NCBI RefSeq assembly: GCF_022627325.1
Contig: NZ_JAETZZ010000001.1
Span: 372,001 to 436,000, forward strand
Direction of reading: 5' to 3'
DNA: 64,000 nucleotides
DNA from: Pseudomonas putida
Lineage (GTDB): Bacteria > Pseudomonadota > Gammaproteobacteria > Pseudomonadales > Pseudomonadaceae
Position numbers and translations under genes: made by a program. The notes beneath the pieces were generated by a model. The model did no database searches and was not told the DNA's origin. It saw nothing but the letters and a program-made list of their open reading frames with translations. Positions 54,926 to 63,966 of the stretch are shown here, piece after piece. The stretch's first letter is position 1. The number at the start of each line of letters is the position of its first letter.

Positions 54926-56551
54926 TCACTTCGGATAAAGCGGTGGCAAGCCCCCTGGCTCCCCAGACGGCAGTAACACGTGTTCTGCCGGTGGAATCGT
55001 CCCTATCGCCCGCCACAGATCCTCCCCCTGCCAATATTGGCCGCTCTCGCTATACAACGCCCCGTTCAAACCATCCAAAGCATCCGACAGCGGCACGAAC
55101 CGCGCGGCCATCTCCGCCAGGGTCTCTGGCTGTTGCCGCGCCCAGGCATCGAGCGCCTGGCGGGTGGCCTGTGGGTCGTTGGCCTGGCAGGCGCGTTTGA
55201 GGTCGTCCAGCAGGGTGCGTGGGCTGGGGCCAGTCTGGGCGGCGCGCAGCACGGCCGGTTGCGAGCGGGCGCGCCACCACAGGGTGAAGCCCAGTAGCGT
55301 GGTCAGGGCGAACACCAGGGTGGCGAGCTGCCAGGGCCAGAGCCGGCTGCTGCCCGTGCTGGCATCACCGACCGGGCTCTCGGCGCTCAGGGCCGGGTTG
55401 TCCTGCACGTTCAGGGTGCGTGCAGGCAAGCTGGAATGCTCCAGGTGGTCTTCACGGGTGTTCCACCAGGTGACTTCCAGTGCCGGCAGCGCCAGTTCGC
55501 CACTGTGGGTCGGCACCAGCGCTTCGCGCTCCTCGCGGTTGGCGGTCATGCCGCGCTCGCTGATTTCGTTGCGCAGCAGCGGTTGGTCCGGGTAGCGGCG
55601 CAGGCCGACGATTTCGGTGGCCGGCAATTGCGGCAGTTGGGTGCTGGACAGCCCCTCGGCGCGCAGGGTGATGCTGCGGGTCAGGGAGTCGCCTATCTGG
55701 GTTGGCTGTGTGCCGGGGTCGGGGTTCCAGTGTTCTTCGAGGGCCAGGCTACGGGCTGGCAACCACGGTTCGGCTGCGGGCCAGGCGGCGGGGATAGGGC
55801 GAACGTTCAGGCGCAGCGGCAGTGAACTGACCTGTACCTGGCGGCCTGTATGTGCGCTGCCCGCAGGCTGCTGCTCATTATCGGCAGCAGTGGCGGTGAA
55901 CGTGAGGGGCGCGATGTCCAGGCTGCCGCTCTGCTGCGGATAGAGTGCGTAGCGTGTCTCGATCACCCCGTGGCGTACGCCGTTGATGTCCTTCTCATAG
56001 GTACGCGAGTCCCCCAGCGGTTCGACTTTGGCGTTTTCCAGGCGCAGCGGGCTAAGGCTGCTGTCGTCGTACAGCGACACCGAATGGTAGATGCGCAAGG
56101 TGAGCACGGCCTGCGCCTGGACATAGACATCACTGGTGTCCAGGGTAGCCTCGATGAACACCTGGGACGCGCTGTCCGGGCGGTCGGCATCCGCTTGCAC
56201 CACCTGCAGGTCGATGGCCTGGCTGCGCGATTGCCCCAGTTGCAGCTCAGGGATACGCAAGCTGCCGCTGCGCCGCGGCAGCAGGGTAATGATCCAGCGA
56301 GTGCTGGCCCGGGTCTCGCCATCGAGGGTGTGCAGGCTGTTCAGCTGACGCGTGCCGCGTACTTCGAAGTCGCCGTCCAGGGCGCGCAGGTCGGGCTTGC
56401 CGAACTGGGTCACGTCCTGGCTTTCGAGGGTCAGCTCCAAGGTTTCACCGGCCTCCAGGCGGGTGCGGTCGACACTGGCCTGCAGGGTCGGTTCGGCCTG
56501 GGCGAGCACGGCCCAAATCAGGCTGAGAAGAAAGACGCCAAGGCGACTCAT
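54926..56551 (-). CDS. BatD family protein
   Basis: A 541-residue exported membrane protein: signal MSRLGVFLLSLIWAVLAQAE, periplasmic Ig-like beta domains (LELTLESQDVTQFGKPDL..., SGSLRIPELQLG, SGSLDIAPLTFTA), one helix near 415-435 (WPWQLATLVFALTTLLGFTL) and a cytoplasmic helical tail. Last gene of the MoxR/Bat operon; ATG 56551 overlaps the BatB stop. The frame is open 29 codons upstream inside batB. Bat operons are linked to stress or envelope processes, mechanism unclear. Confidence 0.9.
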   Translation of the reverse strand: MSRLGVFLLSLIWAVLAQAEPTLQASVDRTRLEAGETLELTLESQDVTQFGKPDLRALDGDFEVRGTRQLNSLHTLDGETRASTRWIITLLPRRSGSLRIPELQLGQSRSQAIDLQVVQADADRPDSASQVFIEATLDTSDVYVQAQAVLTLRIYHSVSLYDDSSLSPLRLENAKVEPLGDSRTYEKDINGVRHGVIETRYALYPQQSGSLDIAPLTFTATAADNEQQPAGSAHTGRQVQVSSLPLRLNVRPIPAAWPAAEPWLPARSLALEEHWNPDPGTQPTQIGDSLTRSITLRAEGLSSTQLPQLPATEIVGLRRYPDQPLLRNEISERGMTANREEREALVPTHSGELALPALEVTWWNTREDHLEHSSLPARTLNVQDNPALSAESPVGDASTGSSRLWPWQLATLVFALTTLLGFTLWWRARSQPAVLRAAQTGPSPRTLLDDLKRACQANDPQATRQALDAWARQQPETLAEMAARFVPLSDALDGLNGALYSESGQYWQGEDLWRAIGTIPPAEHVLLPSGEPGGLPPLYPK

Positions 56552-58266
56552 CGTTGGGATTCCTGATGCAATTGCTGTTCGTACCAGAATTTTCGTCGCA
56601 GCAGCTGCGCCGGGTTGTCGGGGATCTCCCGCAGCCATTGTTCCAGGGCTTGGCGTTGTTCGGCATCGAGGCTGGTCGATACCGGCCGCTTGGGCGGCTG
56701 GGTGATGCTGTCATCGTCGCCCACCTGGTTACCGGGTGCGGCCTGGTTGTTGCCACTGCCTTCAACGGGTTGATCGGTGTTTGTCTGTTCTTCGCTGCCC
56801 GGCGAACCCTGGGCGGGGCTGCTCGCCGAGCTGCTGTTGCCCTCGGTCTCGCTGCCCGGCGTGCCTTGGGCATCGTCTTGGGCCGGTTGTTCCTCGGCCT
56901 GGCCTTGACGCTGCTGTAACAGTTGCTGGACCAGGGCCTGGTTGTCCAGCGCCGGCTTCAGGTCGGGTTGATGCTCCAGGGCCTGCTCGTAAGCATCCAG
57001 GGCGGCTTCCAGCTCACCGCTGCGAGCCAGGGCGTTGCCTCGATTGTAGTGGGCAGCGGCGGTATTGGCTTGGCCGAAGGCGGTGGCGGCAGCGGCATAG
57101 TCACCGGCCTGGTACAGCGCCATGCCGCGCCATTGCGGGTCCTGGAAGTGCCGCGCGGCTTCCACCGGGCGGTTTTGTTCAAGCAGGCGCTGGCCTTGCT
57201 GATCGGGGCGCAACCACAGGTCATTGAACTCGAACGCCTGGCTCGGCTGCGGCAGGGCCAGCAGCAGCGGCAAGCAGAACAGCCAGCCGCGCCGACCGGC
57301 GCAGGCGGCCAGCAGCAACAGGGGTATCAACAGCCAGTAGCCTTGGTCGGCCCAGCTGTCGAGCTGCAGGTTCTGGCCGTCATTGCGCAGGATGCGCGGG
57401 TTGTCGTACAGGCCCAGGCCACGCAGGTCGAGGTCGTCGATCCGGGCATGACGGTAGCGTCCTCCGGTGCCGTTGATGAACGCCCTGAGCCCGCCGCTGT
57501 CCAGGCGCGGTACCAGAATGCCGCCTTGCTCGTCCTTGAGAAACTCGCCGTTGGCCTGGCGGACCGGCGCCCCTTCGCTGGTACCGATGCCGAGCATCAA
57601 CAGGCTCGGGCCCTGGCGGCCAAGGGCCTGGACAATGCCCTGGCGTTCCGGGTCGCTCAATGCCGAACCGATCAGCAACAGGCGACCTTGGCCCAGGCCG
57701 CTTTGCGCCAACAGGGCCAGGCCTTTCTGCACGGCCAGGTCGGCGCGCTGGCCGGGCTGCGGCATGATCGACGGGTCGATGGCCTCGAGCAGGTTGCGCG
57801 TGGTGCTCAGGTCGTCGGACAGCGGCACCAAGGTGTGCGCGCTGCCAGCGTAGACGATCAAGGCCGTCTGGCTGTCGCGACGGTGTTCGAGCAGGTCAAG
57901 GACCTTGCGCCGCGCCTGCTGCAGCCGGTTGGGCGGCGTGTCCTGGGCAAGCATCTGCGGGGTCAGTTCCAGCAGGATCACCAGCGGGTCGGCCGGGCGT
58001 TGGCGGGTTTCTTCCAGGCGCTGCCAGCTCGGCCCGAGCAGCGCCAGTACCGTCAGTAACCAGGCAAGGCCCAGTGCGACCCAGGGCATTTTGCTGTGGC
58101 TGCCGCTGCCGCCACCGAGCAGCACCGGGTGGAAGGCCGGCGGCAGGATCATCTGCCAGCGCCCGGCGCGCCTGCGCCGGTGCCAGAGCTTGAACACCAG
58201 CCAGGCGAGCAGCGGTACCACCAGCAGCCAGAGTGGGCGCAACCAGTGCGGCCAGAGGTCGATCAT
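56548..58266 (-). CDS. BatB/BatC fusion: VWA domain plus TPR
   Basis: 572 residues: two N-terminal helices (~10-27, ~62-78), a von Willebrand A domain ~95-290, a third helix ~312-345, then TPR repeats ~365-445 (YNRGNALARSGELEAALDAYEQAL) and a low-complexity Gln/Ser tail. In other bacteria the VWA (BatB) and TPR (BatC) parts are often separate genes. The metal site is degenerate: DxSxS is ELTPQ (Glu100, Thr102, Gln104), so Mg-dependent ligand binding is doubtful. ATGA overlaps on both sides. Confidence 0.9.
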   Translation of the reverse strand: MIDLWPHWLRPLWLLVVPLLAWLVFKLWHRRRRAGRWQMILPPAFHPVLLGGGSGSHSKMPWVALGLAWLLTVLALLGPSWQRLEETRQRPADPLVILLELTPQMLAQDTPPNRLQQARRKVLDLLEHRRDSQTALIVYAGSAHTLVPLSDDLSTTRNLLEAIDPSIMPQPGQRADLAVQKGLALLAQSGLGQGRLLLIGSALSDPERQGIVQALGRQGPSLLMLGIGTSEGAPVRQANGEFLKDEQGGILVPRLDSGGLRAFINGTGGRYRHARIDDLDLRGLGLYDNPRILRNDGQNLQLDSWADQGYWLLIPLLLLAACAGRRGWLFCLPLLLALPQPSQAFEFNDLWLRPDQQGQRLLEQNRPVEAARHFQDPQWRGMALYQAGDYAAAATAFGQANTAAAHYNRGNALARSGELEAALDAYEQALEHQPDLKPALDNQALVQQLLQQRQGQAEEQPAQDDAQGTPGSETEGNSSSASSPAQGSPGSEEQTNTDQPVEGSGNNQAAPGNQVGDDDSITQPPKRPVSTSLDAEQRQALEQWLREIPDNPAQLLRRKFWYEQQLHQESQR

Positions 58267-59339
58267 CGCCGCCTCCTCAGGCGCAGCCTTTTGAGGCGCT
58301 CACGCCATTGCGGGTGGGGCTGCAGGAAGCGTGGCCGGCGCAGCGCACGCTGCAGCAGGTTGTCTGGCCATTGCACCGCCACCACCAGCAGCACGCTGAG
58401 CAGCAAGGCCAGGGCCAGTGGCCAGGCATACAAAGCAGTTGCCGTGCGGGCCTGGGTTGGCTGCTGGGCGACCGGTTCGAGCTGGTCGAGGGTATCGCCG
58501 ATCGCATCCAGTTCGGCGCCGTCGTGGGCACGGAAGTAGGCGCCATGGGTCAGGTCGGCGATTTCCTTCAGTGAGGCCTCGTCCAGGTCCAGGCTGGGGT
58601 TGAGGCCGAGCAGGCCCGGCGTACCGCTGGCCTCAGGGTTGGCGCCGATGCCGATGGTGTAGATGCGCACGTCTTCCTGGGCGGCCAGGCGGGCAGCGGT
58701 CAATGGATGGATCCGCCCGCCGTTGTTGGCACCGTCGGTGATCAGTACCAGCACCCGGCTCTGCGCCGGCCGCTCGCGCAAGCGCTTGACCGCCAGGCCG
58801 ATGGCGTCGCCGATGGCGGTGTTCTTGCCGGCGATGCCAATCTGCGCTTCGTCGAGGAAGGTGCGTACGGTACGCCGGTCGAAGGTCAGGGGTGCCTGCA
58901 GGTACGCCTGGCTGCCGAACAGGATCAGGCCGACGCGGTCGCCTTCGCGGTTTTGCAGGAAATCGCCCATCAGCGCCTTGACCAAGTCGAGGCGGCTGAC
59001 CTCTTCGCCCTGCCACTGCATATCGGGGAAATCCATGGAGCCGGACACATCCACCGCCACCAGCAGGTCTCGGCCGCTGGCGGCCACCGGTAGCGGCTCG
59101 CCCAGCCACTGCGGACGGGCAGCGGCGAGCAGCAGCAACAGCCAGATCAGCGCGAACGGTGCCTGCTGGCGCAAGGTCGGCAGGTTCAGCCGTGCCCGAC
59201 GCCCGGCCAGGCTTTCGAGTTCATTGAGAAAGCCTACCTTGAGCACCGGCTCGCCGCTGTCGGCGGCAGGCAGCAGCAGGCGCGCCAGCCACGGCAGCGG
59301 CAGCAGCAGGAAGATCCACGGCCAGGCCAGTTCAAACAT
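58263..59339 (-). CDS. BatA: VWA-domain membrane protein
   Basis: 358 residues: two N-terminal helices (~5-24, ~62-76), VWA domain ~90-285 with intact metal site DVSGS (Asp97, Ser99, Ser101) and later ITDGANNGG, and a C-terminal helix ~315-335. The BatA of this operon, in contrast to the degenerate BatB. ATG at 59339 chosen over one 19 codons earlier; it overlaps the DUF4381 stop by 8 bases. Confidence 0.92.
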   Translation of the reverse strand: MFELAWPWIFLLLPLPWLARLLLPAADSGEPVLKVGFLNELESLAGRRARLNLPTLRQQAPFALIWLLLLLAAARPQWLGEPLPVAASGRDLLVAVDVSGSMDFPDMQWQGEEVSRLDLVKALMGDFLQNREGDRVGLILFGSQAYLQAPLTFDRRTVRTFLDEAQIGIAGKNTAIGDAIGLAVKRLRERPAQSRVLVLITDGANNGGRIHPLTAARLAAQEDVRIYTIGIGANPEASGTPGLLGLNPSLDLDEASLKEIADLTHGAYFRAHDGAELDAIGDTLDQLEPVAQQPTQARTATALYAWPLALALLLSVLLVVAVQWPDNLLQRALRRPRFLQPHPQWRERLKRLRLRRRR

Positions 59340-59826
59340 GTTTGCGGATCCAGGTTTCGACAGCCTGACTGAGCCCGGCAATGGCCTTGTCGTCAAGCTT
59401 GCATTCCGGCTTGTACGCGCCTTCTACCAGCACCATCCAGCGGGTCAGGCCGGCAGCGGGGCAGCGGTTGTCGAGGAACGCCAGCCACTGGCGGCCATTG
59501 AGGGTATGGCTGTTGGCGCCGGGGTAGTGGTTGCGGCACAGGCGCTTGAGCAAGGCGTTGATCTGTTGCAGCCAGGCCCCGGCCGGCGCGCCGTCGTAGG
59601 GGCGCGGCAGCAGGGCCAGCTCGGCCAGGGCTTCCAGGCGTACCGGGTCCAGCGGTTGCTCGGCACGCACTATCCTGCGCTTGCCGGGGCGCCAGCGGCG
59701 CAGCCGCCACAGGCCCCAGGCCAGGAAGGGGAGGACGCCAAGCAGCAGCCACCAGCCAGGTGCCGGTGGCCACAGGCCGATCGCTGAAGGGGGTATCAGC
59801 GGTTGCAACTGGTCCAGAGGGTTCAT
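59332..59826 (-). CDS. DUF4381 membrane protein
   Basis: 164 residues with one helix ~28-46 (WWLLLGVLPFLAWGLWRL) and a basic cytoplasmic domain containing YPGANSHTLNGRQWLAFLDN, matching DUF4381. It is a standard member of gammaproteobacterial MoxR/Bat operons, between DUF58 and BatA. ATG 59826 is the first in frame after the DUF58 stop. Confidence 0.87.
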   Translation of the reverse strand: MNPLDQLQPLIPPSAIGLWPPAPGWWLLLGVLPFLAWGLWRLRRWRPGKRRIVRAEQPLDPVRLEALAELALLPRPYDGAPAGAWLQQINALLKRLCRNHYPGANSHTLNGRQWLAFLDNRCPAAGLTRWMVLVEGAYKPECKLDDKAIAGLSQAVETWIRKHV

Positions 59827-59839
59827 TGGGCGCTGCTCT

Positions 59840-60784
59840 TCATGAACCGCTCCGTGGGCGCTGTGCATTCAGGTATTCGCGCAGTTGCTCGATCATTTCG
59901 CTCTGGGTGCTCAGGGGCATCAGCAGCACGCGCAGCTTCTGGGCCATCAGCTCCCAGCGTTCTATGCGTGCTTCGGCCTGCTGACGGTAGGCCTGGCGCA
60001 GGTTGGTGTCCAGGGTATCGAGCTCCAGGTGCGCGCCGCGCTGGGAGAAACGCAGCAGGCCTGCTGCCGGCAAGGCATGGTCGAGGGGGTCGGACACTGG
60101 CATCAGCAGCAGGTCACAATGGCGCGAGAGCATCGCCAGGTGCTGTTCAGCCTGGGGGCTGAGTGAGCGCTCGTCGCAAATGACGATGGCCAGGCTGCCT
60201 GGGCGCAGTACTTCACGCGCGCGGCGCAGCGCCAGGCCCAGGCTGTCGGCGTGGGGCGCGGCTTCGGTGTGCAGCGCCTGATTGACCTTCGCCATACGGT
60301 TGAGCAGCTGCAGCAGGCTCTGCTTGCTGCGCCGCGGCTTGATTTCGTGGTGCTCATCATCGCCGAACACCAGCCCGCCGATGCGGTCGTTGTGGCCCAG
60401 CGCTGCCCAACCGAACAGCGCCGCGGCCTGGGCCGCAAGCACTGACTTGAACATCAGCCCCGAGCCGAAGAACAGGCGCTGGCTTTGCTCGACGAGGATG
60501 AAGATCGGCCGCTCGCGTTCTTCATGGAACAGCTTAGTATGCGGCTCTTGGGTGCGTGCGGTGACCCGCCAGTCGATGTTGCGTACGTCGTCACCGGCCT
60601 GATAGACGCGCACCTGGTCGAAGTCCACGCCGCGCCCGCGCAGCTTGGAGTGGTGCAAGCCTACCAGCGGGCTGCGCTGGCCAGGGCGGGAGAACAACTG
60701 GATTTCGCGCACGCGGTGGCGCATGTCAATCAGCTCGGCGAGGCCGATGCGGATGCCGGGTTCGGCCTGCTGAGCGGTGGGCAT
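59840..60784 (-). CDS. DUF58 domain protein
   Basis: A 314-residue cytoplasmic protein with the DUF58 core GRGVDFDQVRVYQAGDDVRN and IDWRVTARTQEPHTKLFHEE, then a VWA-like fold (PIFILVEQSQRLFFGSG). Its ATG lies 4 bases after the moxR stop. The frame is open 73 codons upstream, inside moxR. Thought to work with MoxR ATPases; no enzymatic role assigned. Confidence 0.93.
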   Translation of the reverse strand: MPTAQQAEPGIRIGLAELIDMRHRVREIQLFSRPGQRSPLVGLHHSKLRGRGVDFDQVRVYQAGDDVRNIDWRVTARTQEPHTKLFHEERERPIFILVEQSQRLFFGSGLMFKSVLAAQAAALFGWAALGHNDRIGGLVFGDDEHHEIKPRRSKQSLLQLLNRMAKVNQALHTEAAPHADSLGLALRRAREVLRPGSLAIVICDERSLSPQAEQHLAMLSRHCDLLLMPVSDPLDHALPAAGLLRFSQRGAHLELDTLDTNLRQAYRQQAEARIERWELMAQKLRVLLMPLSTQSEMIEQLREYLNAQRPRSGS

Positions 60785-60788
60785 GGGG

Positions 60789-61748
60789 TCAGGCAACGGC
60801 GACGACGTCAAGGATGCGCTGGACCACGCGATCCTGGTCGACCCCGGCCGCTTCGGCTTCAAAGGACAGGATGATGCGATGGCGCAGCACGTCGAACAGT
60901 ACGGCCTGGATATCCTCGGGGCTGACGAAGTCGCGCCCGGCCAGCCAGGCATGCGCCCGTGCACAACGATCCAGGGCGATGGAGCCGCGCGGGCTGGCGC
61001 CATAGGCGATCCAGTCGGCCAGCTCGGTATCGAACTTGGCCGGTGTGCGCGTGGCCATCACCAGTTGCACCAGGTATTCCTCCACCGCGTCGGCCATGTA
61101 CAGGCCGAGGATTTCCTTGCGTGCGGCAAAGATGGCCTGCTGGCTGACACGCCGTTCAGGTTTGACTTCGCCTCCCAGCGCTTCACCGCGGGCCTGGGCA
61201 AGAATGCGTCGCTCCACCGCCGCATCGGGGAAACCGATCTTCACGTGCATCAGAAAACGGTCGAGCTGGGCTTCCGGCAGCGGGTAGGTGCCTTCCTGCT
61301 CGATCGGGTTCTGCGTGGCCATGACCAGAAACAGCGGCGACAGGTCGTACGTACTGCGCCCGACACTGACCTGGCGTTCGGCCATTGCCTCGAGCAACGC
61401 CGACTGCACCTTGGCGGGTGCCCGGTTGATTTCGTCGGCCAGCACCAGGTTGTGGAAGATCGGCCCCTGCTGGAAGACGAAACTGCCGGTTTCCGGGCGA
61501 TAGATTTCAGTGCCCGTGATGTCGGCCGGGAGCAGGTCGGGCGTGAACTGGATGCGATGGAACTGCGCTTCGACACCTTCGGCCAGCTCTTTGATGGCCT
61601 TGGTCTTGGCCAGGCCCGGGGCGCCCTCGACCAGCATGTGGCCGTCGGCCAGCAGCACGATCAACAGCCGCTCGACCAGTTTTTCCTGGCCTAGGATCTG
61701 GGAGGAAAGAAAGGTGCGTAGCGCGATCAGCGCTTCACGGTGTTCCAT
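60789..61748 (-). CDS. MoxR-family AAA+ ATPase
   Basis: 319 residues. Walker A GAPGLAKT (42-49), Walker B LVLADEINRAP (101-111), sensor MATQNPIEQEGTYPLPEAQLDRF, then the helical lid. MoxR proteins are chaperone-like ATPases that act on VWA proteins, and three such candidates follow in the operon. ATG 61748 chosen; the frame is open 40 codons earlier across a terminator-like hairpin and is unlikely to be used. Confidence 0.95.
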   Translation of the reverse strand: MEHREALIALRTFLSSQILGQEKLVERLLIVLLADGHMLVEGAPGLAKTKAIKELAEGVEAQFHRIQFTPDLLPADITGTEIYRPETGSFVFQQGPIFHNLVLADEINRAPAKVQSALLEAMAERQVSVGRSTYDLSPLFLVMATQNPIEQEGTYPLPEAQLDRFLMHVKIGFPDAAVERRILAQARGEALGGEVKPERRVSQQAIFAARKEILGLYMADAVEEYLVQLVMATRTPAKFDTELADWIAYGASPRGSIALDRCARAHAWLAGRDFVSPEDIQAVLFDVLRHRIILSFEAEAAGVDQDRVVQRILDVVAVA

Positions 61749-61825
61749 CGGCGGCGGTTCCTGGGATTGGGCCAGGGCGGGCGCGTAGCGCGACGGACCT
61801 GGCAGGGGTGGATACTTTAATCTAT

Positions 61826-61860
61826 CCGGGGGGTGGCGACCAATTACGCCCCGGTTTTTT
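61826..61860 (+). terminator. Orphan intrinsic terminator upstream of the Tle1-like gene
   Basis: CCGGGG (61826-61831) pairs with CCCCGG (61849-61854), with possible inner GGCG/CGCC pairing, then six T. It points along the plus strand, where the nearest upstream plus-strand gene is 7 kb away. It lies in the 216-base moxR/Tle1 spacer. Confidence 0.6.
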
Positions 61861-61964
61861 ATGCGCATCGAAAGGTTGCACTATCCGCATGCCTTTGCGG
61901 TGTTCTCTGATTTGCGCTGGCGGTGATCTGTCGCTTGCTTGTGCTCTTCGAATCATGAAGGCGC

Positions 61965-63275
61965 ATGATGATGAGCAAGCAGTCCGCTGTGCCTGCCCCG
62001 GTTACCCTGCGGGTGGGCGTTTTTTTCGACGGCACCGGCAACAATCAGGGCAATGCTGCACCCTTGGCCGCCACCGGCCACGGCTGCGCAGGGGGCAGTT
62101 ACGCCAATGCCCGCAGTAACATTGCCCTGCTGCACGCGCTATATCCCTGCGGGCCCGTGCACGGGCAGGTCCATTTCAACGTGTATGTCGAAGGGATCGG
62201 TACAACGCACGGTGGCCCTGACTCGCCCTTCGCCCAGGCGACGGGGCGCGGAAGCGCGGGGGTGGCGGCGCGGGTAGAGCAGGCGCTGGCAGAGGTTGGC
62301 AGGCAGCTGCGCGATTATCGGGCAAAGCATCCGCAGTTTGTGCCCACGTGCATCGAATTCGACCTGTTCGGTTTCAGCCGCGGTGCGGCGGCGGCCAGGC
62401 ATCTGGCCAATCGCCTGGGCACGGATGAGACGGGCCTGCCGGCTGAGCTGCACGGGCCGAGGGCGATCAACTTCATTGGCCTGTTCGATACCGTGGCGGC
62501 CATCGTTGCACCCTTGCAAGGCAGCTTCGGCCCAGCCAGCGATCGCCACGGCGGCTTGCGTCTCGGTCTGGACACGCGTGTCGCCCGGCAGGTCGTGCAA
62601 CTGGTGGCAGGTGATGAGCAGCGCCACAACTTCCCGCTGGTGCTTAGCGACAACGACATTGTCGTGCCGGGTGTGCACTCGAATATCGGTGGCGGCTATC
62701 TGGAGCACATGCACGAGCAGGTTCTGTTGTGCAAACCGCATTCGAGCCGGGTCGCGCGCACGACACCGGCCCACTGCACGCGCGCCCATGCGGCGGTCAC
62801 TGGGCTGCTGAGCTCGACCTTTGCAAGCCTGGTCGATCCGCGGCCCCGGCTGCTCAGCTGGGAGGTGCCGGTCCAAGGCAGCCGAGCCAGGCGCGATGAG
62901 CCGGAAAAGCAGGTGTATGCCGCTGTGTACCGAGAACGTGAAGTCAGTGGCCATCTTTCACGTGTCTACCTCAGCATCATGCGTGAACTGGCCGTGCGCG
63001 GTGGGGTAGCGTTCGCCCCTCTGGGCGGTGACGAAGCGCATCGCCTGCCGGCAGAGTTGCTGCCTGTCAGTCGCAAGCTGCATGAGTTTGCCCTCGGTCA
63101 ATGTGCGCAATTGCACCTGACGCCCCAGGAGCGAGCGTTGTTGCAGGCGAAATACGTGCACACATCGGCGCACTGGAACGCCGTGAAAGGGCTGGATAAC
63201 AGTTCGCTGGACGCATTGTTCATCGACCGGCCGGGCAAGGCGGGCAGGGTGCTGCACAGGAACCCGGTGGGTTGA
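61965..63275 (+). CDS. DUF2235 alpha/beta-hydrolase, Tle1-like T6SS phospholipase
   Basis: A 436-residue DUF2235 protein: start of fold TLRVGVFFDGTGNNQGN, nucleophile Ser138 in LFGFSRGAAAARH, Asp175 in IGLFDTVAA, His238 in VPGVHSNIGGGYLEHM, the complete triad of Tle1-type phospholipases. It is shorter than many Tle1 effectors, which carry a further membrane-binding domain. No signal peptide. Starts with three ATG in a row; AAGG (61959-61962) best serves the second or third. No vgrG, hcp, PAAR or immunity gene adjoins. A housekeeping lipase is the alternative. Confidence 0.82.
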   Translation: MMMSKQSAVPAPVTLRVGVFFDGTGNNQGNAAPLAATGHGCAGGSYANARSNIALLHALYPCGPVHGQVHFNVYVEGIGTTHGGPDSPFAQATGRGSAGVAARVEQALAEVGRQLRDYRAKHPQFVPTCIEFDLFGFSRGAAAARHLANRLGTDETGLPAELHGPRAINFIGLFDTVAAIVAPLQGSFGPASDRHGGLRLGLDTRVARQVVQLVAGDEQRHNFPLVLSDNDIVVPGVHSNIGGGYLEHMHEQVLLCKPHSSRVARTTPAHCTRAHAAVTGLLSSTFASLVDPRPRLLSWEVPVQGSRARRDEPEKQVYAAVYREREVSGHLSRVYLSIMRELAVRGGVAFAPLGGDEAHRLPAELLPVSRKLHEFALGQCAQLHLTPQERALLQAKYVHTSAHWNAVKGLDNSSLDALFIDRPGKAGRVLHRNPVG

Positions 63276-63360
63276 CGTACCTGCCGGCCATTTCAAGGGC
63301 AGGTCTCAAGCGGGCTTGAATGCGCCGACACGCCCACCGGGCGGTCGACGCGCCCTTCGT

Positions 63361-63717
63361 CTATCGAAGCTCGCTGACGAAGGTCCCTGTGCCATCCAGA
63401 ATAGTGCGCAAGGTCAGCTCGACCTCTTCCAGGTCCGTCCCCGCCGACGTCAGCACGATCTCCAGGGTTTCGTCACCCTTCAACGCATCCCGATCCCCGG
63501 CCGCCACTTCGATCAGCAGGCGCTGGGCGCTCAAGGTCACTTTCAGGCCATCGAGGGTCGACGGCTCATCGTCCAGGGTCAGGTCCACGGTGTCCTCGTC
63601 CGGGTAGCGGGTGAGCAGGAACATCTGCCCTTTGTCGCTATGGCAGCACAAGGTCGCCATGTTGTCTTCCTCGTCATCGCAGGGGGTGGCGAACAGCAGG
63701 GCGGTGTGGATTTGCAT
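63361..63717 (-). CDS. Conserved hypothetical protein next to gdhB
   Basis: 118 residues, acidic and beta-rich: YPDEDTVDLTLDDEPSTLDG, LSAQRLLIEVAAG, LEIVLTSAGTDLEEVELTLR. Two starts are plausible: 63717 (weak site) and 63660, which has GAGGAAG in front and would give 99 residues. From memory a short protein occupies this place beside gdhB in P. aeruginosa too, which argues against it being immunity to the Tle1-like lipase. The 249 bases between its start and gdhB hold no gene and must carry two divergent promoters. Confidence 0.72.
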   Translation of the reverse strand: MQIHTALLFATPCDDEEDNMATLCCHSDKGQMFLLTRYPDEDTVDLTLDDEPSTLDGLKVTLSAQRLLIEVAAGDRDALKGDETLEIVLTSAGTDLEEVELTLRTILDGTGTFVSELR

Positions 63718-63966
63718 GTGGGCGGCTCGGGTAAATGGAAACGAAAGTGAATTCTGACAGCCTTGGGGGTATCGATAAACGTAAAGTTTCCCCCCCTTGA
63801 CCGAAATTGTCGCAGCGCTGCAAGCGGTGATGACCGATCAGTCGTTAAGCTTCCGCGAGCCCTGAACATTACCGTCCGGCTTGCCACGGGTTGGCTATCG
63901 TTGATCCGTGATCGTCGGATGTACGCGACGCTTCAACTATTACAAAGCCCAAGCGGAGTACCACAG

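Noticed and set aside
61749..61868. Longer MoxR N-terminus starting at 61868
   Set aside because: It would translate through the terminator hairpin; the family N-terminus MEHREALIALRTFL begins at 61748.
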